DNA of 45,103 nucleotides from Candidatus Dietzia intestinipullorum (GTDB taxonomy: Bacteria; Actinomycetota; Actinomycetes; Mycobacteriales; Mycobacteriaceae). Positions 1-7,839 of this stretch are shown here, piece after piece. The DNA is taken from NCBI GenBank assembly GCA_019119635.1, contig DWWP01000016.1, positions 1-45,103 of the forward strand, given 5' to 3'. The notes below the pieces were generated by a model, which worked only from the letters and a program-made list of their open reading frames with translations, did no database searches and was not told where the DNA came from. Within the stretch, counting starts at the first letter, position 1, and every line of letters starts with the position of its first letter. A program made the translations under genes and the position numbers.

Positions 1-806
1 AGATGAGCTACAACAACTACGTCGACGGAGACGCCGCGTGGCGCTCCGCGTTCGACCACGCCGAGCCGTGCGTGGCGATCATCAAGCACGCCAACCCGTG
101 CGGAATCGCCATCGACCCGGACATCGCCGCCGCGCACCGCTCCGCCCACGAGTGCGACCCGGTGAGCGCCTTCGGCGGGGTGATCGCCGCGAATCGAGAG
201 GTGAGCGTGGCGATGGCCGAGCAGGTCGCCGAGATCTTCACCGAGGTGATCATCGCCCCCGGGTATGCCGACGGGGCGGTCGAGATCCTCCAGCGCAAGA
301 AGAACATCCGCATCCTGCGTGCGCAGCCGCCGGTCGGTGGCTCGGTCGAGCACAAGCAGATCTCCGGCGGCGTGCTGGTGCAGCAGCGGGACGACCTCGA
401 CGCCGAGGGCGACGTGACCGCCGGCTGGACCAAGGCGTGCGGGGAGGACGCCGACGACGAGACCCTGCGCGACCTCCTCTTCGCCTGGCGAGCCGGCCGG
501 GCCGTCAAGTCCAACGCCATCCTGCTGGCCAGCTCCGGCGCCACCGTGGGGGTGGGCATGGGGCAGGTCAACCGCGTCGACTCGGCGCGACTGGCCGTGC
601 AGCGCGCAGGGGAGCGGGTCAGCGGCGCCGTCGCCGCTTCGGATGCGTTCTTCCCGTTCGCCGACGGGCTCGAGGTGCTCGCCGAGGCCGGCGTGCGGGC
701 CGTGGTCCAGCCCGGCGGGTCCGTGCGCGACGCAGAAGTCGTGGAGGCCGCGGAGAAGGCCGGCGTGACCATGTACTTCACCGGCGCGCGGCACTTCTTC
801 CACTGA
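1..806 (+). CDS. purH: PurH, bifunctional AICAR formyltransferase / IMP cyclohydrolase, C-terminal part (5' truncated by window edge)
   Basis: Catalyses the last two steps of de novo IMP synthesis in the cytoplasm. Only the C-terminal 268 residues or so (AICAR transformylase domain) lie in the window. The reading frame is open to the left edge, and the first full codon begins at base 3. The methionine there is internal, because the sequence [14 protein letters not shown] matches the family's internal LSYNN.xD.DAA segment. Diagnostic motifs are KHANPCG (catalytic Lys-His pair), [18 protein letters not shown] and the C-terminal [12 protein letters not shown] ending. The N-terminal cyclohydrolase domain and the start codon are outside the window. 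A TetR regulator starts 13 bp downstream on the same strand. Confidence 0.97.
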   Translation, partial: MSYNNYVDGDAAWRSAFDHAEPCVAIIKHANPCGIAIDPDIAAAHRSAHECDPVSAFGGVIAANREVSVAMAEQVAEIFTEVIIAPGYADGAVEILQRKKNIRILRAQPPVGGSVEHKQISGGVLVQQRDDLDAEGDVTAGWTKACGEDADDETLRDLLFAWRAGRAVKSNAILLASSGATVGVGMGQVNRVDSARLAVQRAGERVSGAVAASDAFFPFADGLEVLAEAGVRAVVQPGGSVRDAEVVEAAEKAGVTMYFTGARHFFH

Positions 807-819
807 TCGCCCACCGCCG

Positions 820-1419
820 ATGACCGAGGACCACGCAGATTCCAGGACGCTGACCCCGCGGGCGCAGGCCAAGGCCCGCCGCCGCGGGGAGATCCTCGTG
901 GCCGCGGCCCGGCTCATGGCGCGCCGCGGCTTCCATGCCGTCCGACTCGACGACATCGGCGCCGAGGTCGGCATCTCCGGCCCGGGCATGTACCGCTACT
1001 TCCCGGCCAAGGAGGACGTCCTGGCCGAGATGCTGCAGGGCATCTCGCGTCGACTCCGGGACGGGGGAGCAGCCGCCATGGCCGGGGGCGGCGGGCCGGC
1101 CGAACTGCTCGACGCCCTGCTGGCGGTGCACGTGGACTTTGTGGCCACCGAGCCGGATCTGATCAGCGTGCAGTTCCGTGACCTCGGTGCGTTGCCGGTG
1201 GCGCCCCGCCACGAGGTGCGGCGACTGCAGCGGGAATACGCCGAGATGTGGGTCGAGGTGCTCATGCGGCTGCGTCCCGAGCTGGGCCCGGTTGACGCCC
1301 GGGCGCACGTCCACGCCGGGTTCGGGCTGCTCAACTCGAGCCCCCGGTTGCCCGCGATGGCGGAGGCGGACCTGCGACGGCTGCTCACCGCGATGGCGGC
1401 TGCCGCGCTGCGGGCCTGA
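820..1419 (+). CDS. TetR/AcrR-family transcriptional regulator
   Basis: A protein of 199 residues with an N-terminal TetR helix-turn-helix (about residues 18-65). The core reads EILVAAARLMARRGF, then DDIGAEVGISGPGMYRYF, the usual signature of the family. The C-terminal two thirds is a helical ligand-binding region with no recognisable specificity. It probably represses a target gene as a dimer. It begins 13 bp after purH stops, so it may be co-transcribed with purH, but no functional link is visible. The ATG at 820 has no strong ribosome-binding site. The next gene is convergent, with a terminator hairpin between them. The target operator cannot be read from the sequence. Confidence 0.9.
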   Translation: MTEDHADSRTLTPRAQAKARRRGEILVAAARLMARRGFHAVRLDDIGAEVGISGPGMYRYFPAKEDVLAEMLQGISRRLRDGGAAAMAGGGGPAELLDALLAVHVDFVATEPDLISVQFRDLGALPVAPRHEVRRLQREYAEMWVEVLMRLRPELGPVDARAHVHAGFGLLNSSPRLPAMAEADLRRLLTAMAAAALRA

Positions 1420-1452
1420 GGGGCCGGCGTCCCCGGCGGCGGCCCCTCAGGC
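1414..1452. terminator. bidirectional terminator hairpin
   Basis: Perfect inverted repeat with 13-bp arms: GCCTGAGGGGCCG at 1414-1426 and its complement at 1440-1452. It spans the TetR stop codon and sits between two convergent genes. There is no T-tract, as is common in high-GC actinobacteria. Confidence 0.7.
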
Positions 1453-1462
1453 CTCGGCGGGC

Positions 1463-2908
1463 TCAGAAGACCCCGGACCCGAGGATCGGGATGAGGCTCG
1501 AGGTGAGCACCAGGAGGAACGCACCACCGAGTCGCGTCGCGACGGTCGCGAACGGGAGCAGGTGCATCCGCTCGCCCGCGGAGAGCACGGCCACATCGCC
1601 GGAGCCGCCGGTGTCGGCCATGACGAGACCGGGGACGATCGCGGACTCGACCACGTAGAACTTGACCAGGTAGCCGAGGGCGCCCGCGATCACGCCGGCG
1701 ACCGCCACGGTGATGAAGATCAGCGCGATGAATGTCGGATCGCTGAATCCGGCGACGACGCCGCCGATGTCGATCGCGGCGATGGAGACGGAGGCCAGGA
1801 GCGCGGGGACCAGGGTGATGGTGGCGTAGTCGCCCCACTGCGAGGCGGCCTCCTCGATCCGGTTCGGCACAAAGCCGGCGATCTTGATGGCGGCGGCGAT
1901 GAACGTCAGCCAGGCGTACGTGTGGATGTCGGGGACCAGCGAATTGAAGATCGAGGCCACCACGTAGAGGCTCCCCGCGATGAGGAGTCCCTGCCCGAGG
2001 GCGATGAAGGACGAGCCGGAGGGCTTCTCGGGGATCCTGAGGCTCTCGGCGTCGGTGGCGCTGACCCGGAGGAGCTGGCCGTTCCCGCAGAACCACACGG
2101 AGGATCTGAAGGAGCGCTTGCCGACGCCGTTGAGAACCGCGGCGAACACCACGCAGACGACGTTCGCGATGAGGACGGCGGAGACGAGCAGGCTCAGGTA
2201 GTCGCCGGGCGAGCCGCCGGAGGCCTGTGCGTACATCTCGGACATCGGGATCGCGCCGATGGGCAGGCCGCCGGCCATCACCGGGGCGGCGACAAAGAAG
2301 ATCGCCCGCCCGAACCCGTACCCGAGTGCTGCGCCGATCAGTCCCACCACCGCGAGTGCTCCGACGATCGTGCCGACGACGGGCAATGCGAAGCGGATGC
2401 CCGCCCTGATGATGAGCTGGCGCGGCATGCCGAGCATGGCGCCGGTGATGATCGCCACCAGGATGAAATCCCAGGCTCCCTGCTCGGCGGTGAAGGCCTC
2501 CATCGCGTCGACGGTGCTCTGTGGGATCCAGCCCTGCCACACGAAGACCGCGGGCATGAACAGGGCGAGGATGATCGGCAGGCCGAAGTCTTTGAGGACC
2601 GGGACCTGCTGGCCGATCCACATGAGCATGAGCCCGAGCGCGGTGGCGAGAGCGAACCCGCTGATCAGTGTGTTGGGGAACGTCTCCGTGTACACGGCCA
2701 CGGCGATGGCGAGGAACATGGGCAGGAACACCCACATCGGCATTCCCATGACGTCCCAGCGGGAGGGACGTGGCGGTGGCTCCGTGGGGTTGTGCGCGCT
2801 GGACGAGTGGTCCGCCGTGGCGGTGTCGTCCGCGTTGTTCCCGGGCGTTTCTGCGGAGGTCGGTTCCGGCACAGGCCCACCCCTCTCGTTCCGCTGTGTC
2901 AACGTCAT
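1463..2908 (-). CDS. 2-hydroxycarboxylate transporter family (CitS/MleP-type) permease
   Basis: A 481-residue integral membrane protein that probably imports a citrate-, malate- or citramalate-like anion by Na+ or H+ symport. It has a polar N-terminus of about 50 residues followed by roughly a dozen hydrophobic segments. The two family re-entrant-loop signatures are present: GGLPIGAIPMSEMYAQASGG in the middle, and MADTGGSGDVAVLSAGERM then LLPFATVATRLGGA near the C-terminus. The start at 2908 has a strong AAGGAG site 5 nt upstream. It follows the AsnC regulator on the same strand after 209 bp and lies opposite the LeuCD/RraA genes, suggesting that it supplies their substrate. The exact substrate cannot be deduced. 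Confidence 0.88.
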   Translation of the reverse strand: MTLTQRNERGGPVPEPTSAETPGNNADDTATADHSSSAHNPTEPPPRPSRWDVMGMPMWVFLPMFLAIAVAVYTETFPNTLISGFALATALGLMLMWIGQQVPVLKDFGLPIILALFMPAVFVWQGWIPQSTVDAMEAFTAEQGAWDFILVAIITGAMLGMPRQLIIRAGIRFALPVVGTIVGALAVVGLIGAALGYGFGRAIFFVAAPVMAGGLPIGAIPMSEMYAQASGGSPGDYLSLLVSAVLIANVVCVVFAAVLNGVGKRSFRSSVWFCGNGQLLRVSATDAESLRIPEKPSGSSFIALGQGLLIAGSLYVVASIFNSLVPDIHTYAWLTFIAAAIKIAGFVPNRIEEAASQWGDYATITLVPALLASVSIAAIDIGGVVAGFSDPTFIALIFITVAVAGVIAGALGYLVKFYVVESAIVPGLVMADTGGSGDVAVLSAGERMHLLPFATVATRLGGAFLLVLTSSLIPILGSGVF

Positions 2909-3117
2909 TCTGGCTCCTTAGCGACCTGCCGGACCGGCTGCGGGTGGGGCCCCGACAGCGGCGTGAGCTCCGGCACGGATGCCAGTTAAAGTGCTCCACG
3001 TCACACATTCAAGCGGCGATGGACGTTTTGGTGCCAGGTGATCAAATGTCGCTACATGCCGGGGGGAGGAGCGAACAATCGGATCAACGTAGCGCGTTCT
3101 TTCGCGGCCAGGTGTGC

Positions 3118-3591
3118 TCACATGTCGTCGCGGATCTTGTCGACCAGTGGGACGACCCTGGGCCAGATCCGGCGGTTGAGAACGATCTCGGACCGGACGC
3201 GTCGGACGCCCTCGAGGCGTTGGACTTTCTGCAGGATCTCCTCGAAGTGGGAGTTGTCCCGGGCAACGAGGCGACAGAGGAGGTCGCCTTCGCCGGAGAC
3301 GGTGTTGGCCTCGATCAGCTCGGGGATCAGGGAGAGGCGCTCGAGCGTCTCCTCGAGGAAGGCCTGCGCGATGTGGACGTGCACGAACGAGGTGACGCCG
3401 TATCCGAGGGGGGCGAGGTCCATCTGGGGGCGCCATCCCACGATCACGCCCGCGTTCTCGAGCTTCGCGATGCGGGACGTCGCGGTATTTCTCGCTATGC
3501 CGAGCCGGCGTGAGTATTCGCGCACGCCGGCGCGGGGCTCCTGGGTGATGAGGCGCAACAGGTCCAGGTCGAGCTTGTCGAGTTCTGCCAT
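3118..3591 (-). CDS. Lrp/AsnC-family transcriptional regulator
   Basis: A protein of 157 residues. Residues 1-55 form the AsnC helix-turn-helix (LDLDLLRLITQEPRAGV, then REYSRRLGIARNTATSRI), and residues 65-150 the RAM ligand-binding domain (SFVHVHIAQ, GEGDLLCRLVARDN). Such proteins form dimers to octamers that respond to amino acids or organic acids. It is divergent from the leuC-like gene (163 bp apart) and upstream of the hydroxycarboxylate transporter, so it is the obvious candidate regulator of both. It is a close paralogue of the AsnC protein at 11648-12115: helix-turn-helix and effector segments such as LCRLVARD/VCRVVARD correspond. Confidence 0.93.
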   Translation of the reverse strand: MAELDKLDLDLLRLITQEPRAGVREYSRRLGIARNTATSRIAKLENAGVIVGWRPQMDLAPLGYGVTSFVHVHIAQAFLEETLERLSLIPELIEANTVSGEGDLLCRLVARDNSHFEEILQKVQRLEGVRRVRSEIVLNRRIWPRVVPLVDKIRDDM

Positions 3592-3661
3592 TGGTTCAGG
3601 TCGTCCTTCCGGATTGGGTGTCCGCGCGGCTGTGGTGGCGAGACGGGCACTCTATGTTGCG

Positions 3662-3702
3662 CAGTTGGTATCGATAAGGGCTCACATGTTTATCAGTTGG
3701 TA
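3662..3702. promoter_or_regulatory. direct repeat CAGTTGGTA x2, candidate AsnC operator between divergent genes
   Basis: The nine-base sequence CAGTTGGTA occurs exactly at 3662-3670 and 3694-3702. The copies are 32 bp apart start to start, close to three helical turns. Between them lies an inverted pair GATAA/TTATC (3673-3677 and 3690-3694). The region separates the divergent AsnC and leuC-like starts and is A+T-rich compared with its surroundings. Spaced repeats like this suit a multimeric Lrp/AsnC protein. That this regulator binds here is inference. Confidence 0.5.
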
Positions 3703-3754
3703 GAAACCCTACTAGGATCTGGGTCACACAGCGGTACAGCGAAGGGGCGATCTG

Positions 3755-5158
3755 ATGGCCGAGACTCTGGCGGACAAGATCTGGAGTAGTCACACGGTGA
3801 CCTCCCTCGAGGGAGGGCCGGACCTGGTCTACGTGGACATGCAGCTCATCCACGAGGTCAACACGCCGGTGGCGTTCTCCAACCTGCGCGACGCGGGTCG
3901 CCGGGCCCGGCGCCCCGAGCTCACCCTCGGCACGGTCGACCACCAGAACCCGACTGACGACGAGCTGCGCACCTCGACCATCGAGGAAGGCGCCCGGCAG
4001 ATCGAGTACATGAAGCGCAACTGCGCCGACTTCGGTATCGAGCTGTATGCGCCCGGTGACGGGCAGCGCGGCATCGCCCACGTGATCGCTCCCGAGCTGG
4101 GCCTCGCGCAGCCGGGGATGGCCCTGGTGTGCTGCGACTCCCACACGAGCACCAACGGCGCGTTCGGTGTCCTCGCCTTCGGCATCGGCACCAGCCAGGT
4201 CGAGCACGTCCTGGCCACCCAGACGCTGTGGATGCAGAAGATGCGGAACATGCGCGTGGTCGTGGACGGGACTCCGCCGCCCGGCGTGAGTGCCAAGGAC
4301 CTGATCCTCGAGATCATCGCCGCCATCGGCACTGCCGGCGGGCAGGGCCATGTCATCGAGTACCAGGGCGAGGCGATCCGCGCCCTGTCCATGGAGTCGC
4401 GGATGACGATCTGCAACATGACGATCGAAGCCGGGGCGCGCGCCGGGCTCGTCGCCCCCGACGACAAGACGATCGAGTACCTGCGGGGCCGCCCCCACGT
4501 TCCCTCCGGCGAGGCGTTCGACGCCGAGGTCGAGTACTGGAAGACCTTCTATTCGGACGACGACGCGGTGTTCGATAAGGAGGTCTTCCTCGATGCCGCG
4601 CAGATGGTGCCGCGTGTGTCGTGGGGGACGACGCCGGCGCAGACCGTGTCACTGACGGCCCGGGTCCCGGACCCCGAGGAGTTCGCCGACGCCGCCGAGC
4701 GCGCCGCCGCCGAGCGTGCGCTGGAGTACATGGAGCTCGAGCCGGGGACGCGCATGTCGGACATCGAGATCGACACGGTGTTCATCGGGTCCTGCACCAA
4801 CGGACGCATCGAGGATCTCCGCGCCGCGGCGAGCGTCTTCGAGGGCCGGCGCGTGGCAGAGGGGGTCGACGTGGTCCTGGTGCCAGGCTCGGAGAGGGTC
4901 CGCAGAGAGGCGATCGAGGAGGGCCTGGACAGTGTGTTCGAGGCCGCCGGCGTGAGTCTGCGGCACTCGGGGTGCTCGCTGTGCGTGGGACTGAACGAGG
5001 ACAAGTACGCGCCCCGCAAGCGCACCGCCTCGACCAACAACCGCAACTTCGAGGGGCGACAGGGCCCCGGCATCAAGACCCATCTGGTCTCGCCCGCCGT
5101 CGCCGCAGCGTGCGCGGTCGCGGGCCGACTCGTCGCACCGAGCCACCTGGAGGACTAG
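3755..5158 (+). CDS. leuC: LeuC-type aconitase-superfamily hydro-lyase, large subunit (3-isopropylmalate dehydratase family)
   Basis: A 467-residue [4Fe-4S] dehydratase large subunit of normal LeuC length. Visible are the N-terminal [18 protein letters not shown], the substrate loop [13 protein letters not shown], and the cluster-ligand motifs GSCTNGR and [12 protein letters not shown], followed by [13 protein letters not shown]. LeuC enzymes isomerise 2- to 3-isopropylmalate. Relatives hydrate maleate, citraconate or dimethylmaleate. The C-terminal cluster loop ([20 protein letters not shown]) departs from the usual PGCSMC..N.D...PGER of housekeeping LeuC. The gene neighbours (AsnC regulator, RraA aldolase, hydroxycarboxylate permease) also suggest a catabolic paralogue rather than leucine synthesis. 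A start at 3755 is supported by AAGGGG about 7 nt upstream. The symbol denotes family, not proven reaction. Confidence 0.88.
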   Translation: MAETLADKIWSSHTVTSLEGGPDLVYVDMQLIHEVNTPVAFSNLRDAGRRARRPELTLGTVDHQNPTDDELRTSTIEEGARQIEYMKRNCADFGIELYAPGDGQRGIAHVIAPELGLAQPGMALVCCDSHTSTNGAFGVLAFGIGTSQVEHVLATQTLWMQKMRNMRVVVDGTPPPGVSAKDLILEIIAAIGTAGGQGHVIEYQGEAIRALSMESRMTICNMTIEAGARAGLVAPDDKTIEYLRGRPHVPSGEAFDAEVEYWKTFYSDDDAVFDKEVFLDAAQMVPRVSWGTTPAQTVSLTARVPDPEEFADAAERAAAERALEYMELEPGTRMSDIEIDTVFIGSCTNGRIEDLRAAASVFEGRRVAEGVDVVLVPGSERVRREAIEEGLDSVFEAAGVSLRHSGCSLCVGLNEDKYAPRKRTASTNNRNFEGRQGPGIKTHLVSPAVAAACAVAGRLVAPSHLED

Positions 5159-5162
5159 GACG

Positions 5163-5762
5163 ATGGAGAAATTCGACGAACACACGGGTGTCGCCGCGCC
5201 GATGAAGATCGCCGACGTGGACACCGACCAGATCATCCCCGTCCGATTCTGCTCGGGGGTGGACAAGACGGGGCTGGACGCGGCGCTGTTCGCGGATTGG
5301 CGCGAGAGCCCGGACTTCGTCCTCAACCGACGCCCTTTCACGGCCGCGACGGTCCTGGTCGCAGGCGAGAACTTCGGCTGCGGATCCTCCCGCGAGTGGG
5401 CGGTCTGGGCGCTCCAGGCGTACGGCTTCCGCGTGGTCCTGGCGCCCCGGTTCGGCGACATCTTCACCGGTAATTCCTTCAAGAACGGCCTGCTGCTCGT
5501 GGAGCTCGAACAGGGCGAGATCGACCAGATCTGGAAGGAGATCGACGCCGACCCGGGAGTCGAGGTGACCGTCGACCTGCGCGAGCAGCTCGTGCGCGCC
5601 GGCGACCACACCTTCGGGTTCACCGTCGACCCCTCCCATCGGCAGCGCCTGCTCGACGGCGCCGACGATGTCGACCTGACCCTCCGGTACGCCGCCGACA
5701 TCGACGCGTACGAGGCACGGCGGCGCCCGTCGCTCCCCACCGCCACCCGCGTCACCGTCTGA
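5163..5762 (+). CDS. leuD: LeuD-type hydro-lyase small subunit
   Basis: A 199-residue swivel-domain subunit that pairs with the preceding LeuC-type protein. Hallmarks are MEKFDEHTGVAAPM, VDTDQIIPVRF, and GENFGCGSSREWAVWAL, where the GSSRE loop contacts the substrate carboxylates. RFGDIFTGNSFKNGLL follows. It starts 4 bp after the leuC-like stop, so the two are surely one operon. After DQIIP, this protein reads VRFCSGVDKTGLDAAL where housekeeping LeuD usually has a different loop. That region helps set substrate specificity in the family, so an altered substrate is possible. The RraA-like gene follows after 9 bp. Confidence 0.88.
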   Translation: MEKFDEHTGVAAPMKIADVDTDQIIPVRFCSGVDKTGLDAALFADWRESPDFVLNRRPFTAATVLVAGENFGCGSSREWAVWALQAYGFRVVLAPRFGDIFTGNSFKNGLLLVELEQGEIDQIWKEIDADPGVEVTVDLREQLVRAGDHTFGFTVDPSHRQRLLDGADDVDLTLRYAADIDAYEARRRPSLPTATRVTV

Positions 5763-5771
5763 GAGGACACG

Positions 5772-6533
5772 ATGACCGACCCTCGTGACCGACTCACAGG
5801 CCGAGTGGCCGACACCCTCTTCAGGACGCAGACCATCCCGAGAGTGGACCCGACGCTCCTCGATCGGCTGCGAGTGGTGCCCGACACCTCCTCCGCGGTG
5901 GCCGATGCACTCGACGAGCTCGGCATCGGCGGCTGTGTCCCGGGCGCCCGACTGCGTCCGCTCGAGCCCCACCACGTCGTCGTCGGACAGTCCGTCACCC
6001 TCCGGTACCGACGCCTCGACGGTGACGTGTCGAGCAACCGGGAGGCCGGCCGCGGCCGCGTGTTCGGGGACCGTGACCTGTACGGGCTCGCCCGACCCGG
6101 CGACGTCGCGGTGATGGACTGCGGCGGATCCACCGACGCCGCCGTCGTGGGCGCGCTCTCCGCGAGATGGGCGCGCAAGGCCGGTGTCGCAGCCTGCCTG
6201 GTCGACGGCCCCGTCCGCGACAGCTCGTCGATATGCGAGCAGGGGCTGGCGGTCTGGAGTCGGGGAAGCGTCCCGCAGGCCGCGCGCTACCGCCTGGAGG
6301 CGGCCGAGCTGAACGGCCCGGTCGACCTGGCCGGCGCGCCCGTGCGGCCCGGCGACGTGGTGGTGGCCGACCGCGACGGCGTGGCCGTGATCCCGTTCGA
6401 CGCCGTGGACGAGGTCGTCGCGTTCTGCGAGCACGCGCACGCTGAGGAGGAGGCGGTGATCGCGACGATCGACGACTCCGAAACGCTGGAAGAGCTGGTC
6501 GCGCGTACTTCCGGGCGAGAGACACCGGCCTAG
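5772..6533 (+). CDS. RraA-family protein, probable 4-hydroxy-2-oxo-acid aldolase / oxaloacetate decarboxylase
   Basis: A 253-residue member of the RraA / HMG-aldolase (dimethylmenaquinone methyltransferase-like) fold. Family motifs are DCGGSTDAAVVGALSARWAR (middle) and GVAACLVDGPVRDSSSI, with the Arg-Asp pair that binds metal and substrate. GDVVVADRDGVAVIP lies nearer the C-terminus. Characterised relatives are class II pyruvate aldolases (4-hydroxy-4-methyl-2-oxoglutarate, 4-carboxy-4-hydroxy-2-oxoadipate) with oxaloacetate decarboxylase side activity. Others regulate RNase E instead. The 9-bp gap from leuD and a GAGG site 5 nt before the ATG place it in the LeuCD operon, favouring a metabolic role. 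It would cleave what the hydro-lyase makes, releasing pyruvate; this is inference. Confidence 0.82.
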   Translation: MTDPRDRLTGRVADTLFRTQTIPRVDPTLLDRLRVVPDTSSAVADALDELGIGGCVPGARLRPLEPHHVVVGQSVTLRYRRLDGDVSSNREAGRGRVFGDRDLYGLARPGDVAVMDCGGSTDAAVVGALSARWARKAGVAACLVDGPVRDSSSICEQGLAVWSRGSVPQAARYRLEAAELNGPVDLAGAPVRPGDVVVADRDGVAVIPFDAVDEVVAFCEHAHAEEEAVIATIDDSETLEELVARTSGRETPA

Positions 6534-6598
6534 ATACACACGGCGCCAGGCGGGGGGACCGGGGGCCGCACCCGAGGGGATGGGCGCTGCGCCGGACG

Positions 6599-6604
6599 TA
6601 CAGT
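6599..6604 (+). promoter_or_regulatory. -10 box of a probable leaderless promoter for the MFS gene
   Basis: TACAGT fits the TAnnnT pattern and ends 8 nt before the GTG at 6613. Transcription would then start at or next to that codon. This favours GTG 6613 over the in-frame ATG at 6580 as the start. No clear -35 element is visible. Confidence 0.4.
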
Positions 6605-6612
6605 GGGGCACC

Positions 6613-7806
6613 GTGGACAGCAACCCGAGCCCCGGCATCGCGTCCGGGACTCCCGCGTTCCGGCGGTTGCACATCGCACTGTTCTTCATCGGCGTCGCCA
6701 CGTTCGCGCAGCTCTATTCGCCCCAGGGCCTGCTCCCGCTGATCGCGGACGACCAGGGGGTCACCGCGGATCGCGCGGCCCTGATGATCTCCGCGGCCAC
6801 GCTCGGGCTGGCGCTCGGGGTGATCCCGTGGTCCTACATCGGCGACGCGGTGGGGCGCCGGCCCGCCATGGTGTTCGGCGTCGGGCTGGCGTGTGTGTTC
6901 GCGGTGCTCTCGTTGGTGATGCCGTCGTTCCCCCTGGCTCTTGTGATGCGCTTCCTCGAGGGGGCGATGCTGGGCGGGGTACCGGCGCTCGCCGTGGCGT
7001 ATCTGAGCGAGGAGGTGCGCCCCGGCCAGGTCTCGGTGGCGGCGGGCACCTACATCTCCGGCACCAGCATCGGCGGGCTCACCGGGCGGATCGTCGCCGC
7101 GCCCATCGGCGAACAGCTGGGGTGGCGGACGGGGATGCTGGTCGTCACGGGCATCGCTGTGGCCTGCATCCTCGTCTTTGCCGTCACCGCCCCGCCCGCG
7201 CGCAACTTCACCCCGCGACGGAGCGGGTTGTGGGAGGCCGCGGGGCAGCTGCTCGGGAACCTGCGCTCCCCGGCGCTCTGGGTGATCTATCTCCAGGCGT
7301 TCCTCACCATGGGCGGGTTCGTGGCGATGTACAACTTCCTGGGATTCCACCTGACCGAGCCGCCGTACCTGTTGCCGCTGTGGGCCACCAGCTTCATCTT
7401 CCTGGCCTACCTCGCGGGCACCCTGTCCTCGCCGAGGGCCGGGGTGCTGGCCTCCCGGTACGGCCGGCGGCCGGTGCTGATCGGCGGCAACGTGATGATG
7501 ATGGGCGGGGTCGCACTGACCCTGGTGCCGAACCTCTGGGTGGTCATCGTGGGCATGGTGGTGCTCACCGCCGGGTTCTTCGCCGCCCATGCCGTGGCCG
7601 CCGGCTGGGCGGGGTCGTCCGCGGTCGCGGGAAGGTCCCAGTCGACCTCGCTGTACAACCTCGGCTACTACGCCGGCTCCTCGGTGTTCGGCTTCCTCGG
7701 CGGCACCTTCCTCGCCGTGGCCGGCTGGGCCGGCACCGCCGGCATGGTCGTGGCGCTCATCGCGGTCGCCACGCTGCTGGTGGTGGCCGTGCTCCCGCGG
7801 TCGTGA
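6613..7806 (+). CDS. MFS transporter (YnfM-like, 12 TM)
   Basis: A major facilitator superfamily permease of about 397 residues with twelve predicted membrane helices. The cytoplasmic loop after helix 2 carries the family motif (SYIGDAVGRRPAMVFG), and the equivalent in the second half is LASRYGRRPVLIGGN. The opening QLYSPQGLLPLI is typical of YnfM/arabinose-efflux-like members, which are mostly poorly characterised exporters or organic-acid porters. An in-frame ATG lies at 6580, but GTG 6613 sits right behind a TACAGT box, so I prefer the shorter form. It follows the RraA-like gene and may belong functionally to that cluster. A strong hairpin ends it. Confidence 0.85.
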   Translation: MDSNPSPGIASGTPAFRRLHIALFFIGVATFAQLYSPQGLLPLIADDQGVTADRAALMISAATLGLALGVIPWSYIGDAVGRRPAMVFGVGLACVFAVLSLVMPSFPLALVMRFLEGAMLGGVPALAVAYLSEEVRPGQVSVAAGTYISGTSIGGLTGRIVAAPIGEQLGWRTGMLVVTGIAVACILVFAVTAPPARNFTPRRSGLWEAAGQLLGNLRSPALWVIYLQAFLTMGGFVAMYNFLGFHLTEPPYLLPLWATSFIFLAYLAGTLSSPRAGVLASRYGRRPVLIGGNVMMMGGVALTLVPNLWVVIVGMVVLTAGFFAAHAVAAGWAGSSAVAGRSQSTSLYNLGYYAGSSVFGFLGGTFLAVAGWAGTAGMVVALIAVATLLVVAVLPRS

Positions 7807-7838
7807 CGCCGGCCCGCCCCCGTGGAGGCGGGCCGGCG
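7807..7838. terminator. bidirectional terminator hairpin
   Basis: Perfect 12-bp arms: CGCCGGCCCGCC at 7807-7818 and its complement at 7827-7838, with an 8-nt loop. It fills the space between the MFS stop and the convergent oxidoreductase stop. Confidence 0.75.
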
Positions 7839-7839
7839 C

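Noticed and set aside
996-3008. A 670-codon minus-strand frame across the TetR gene and the transporter
   Set aside because: It overlaps two well-supported genes and has arginine-rich shadow composition. No start signal.
3755-5762. Housekeeping leucine-biosynthesis leuCD
   Set aside because: Not excluded, but the neighbours (RraA aldolase, AsnC, hydroxycarboxylate permease) and changed loops make a catabolic paralogue more likely. The family symbols are kept with this caveat.
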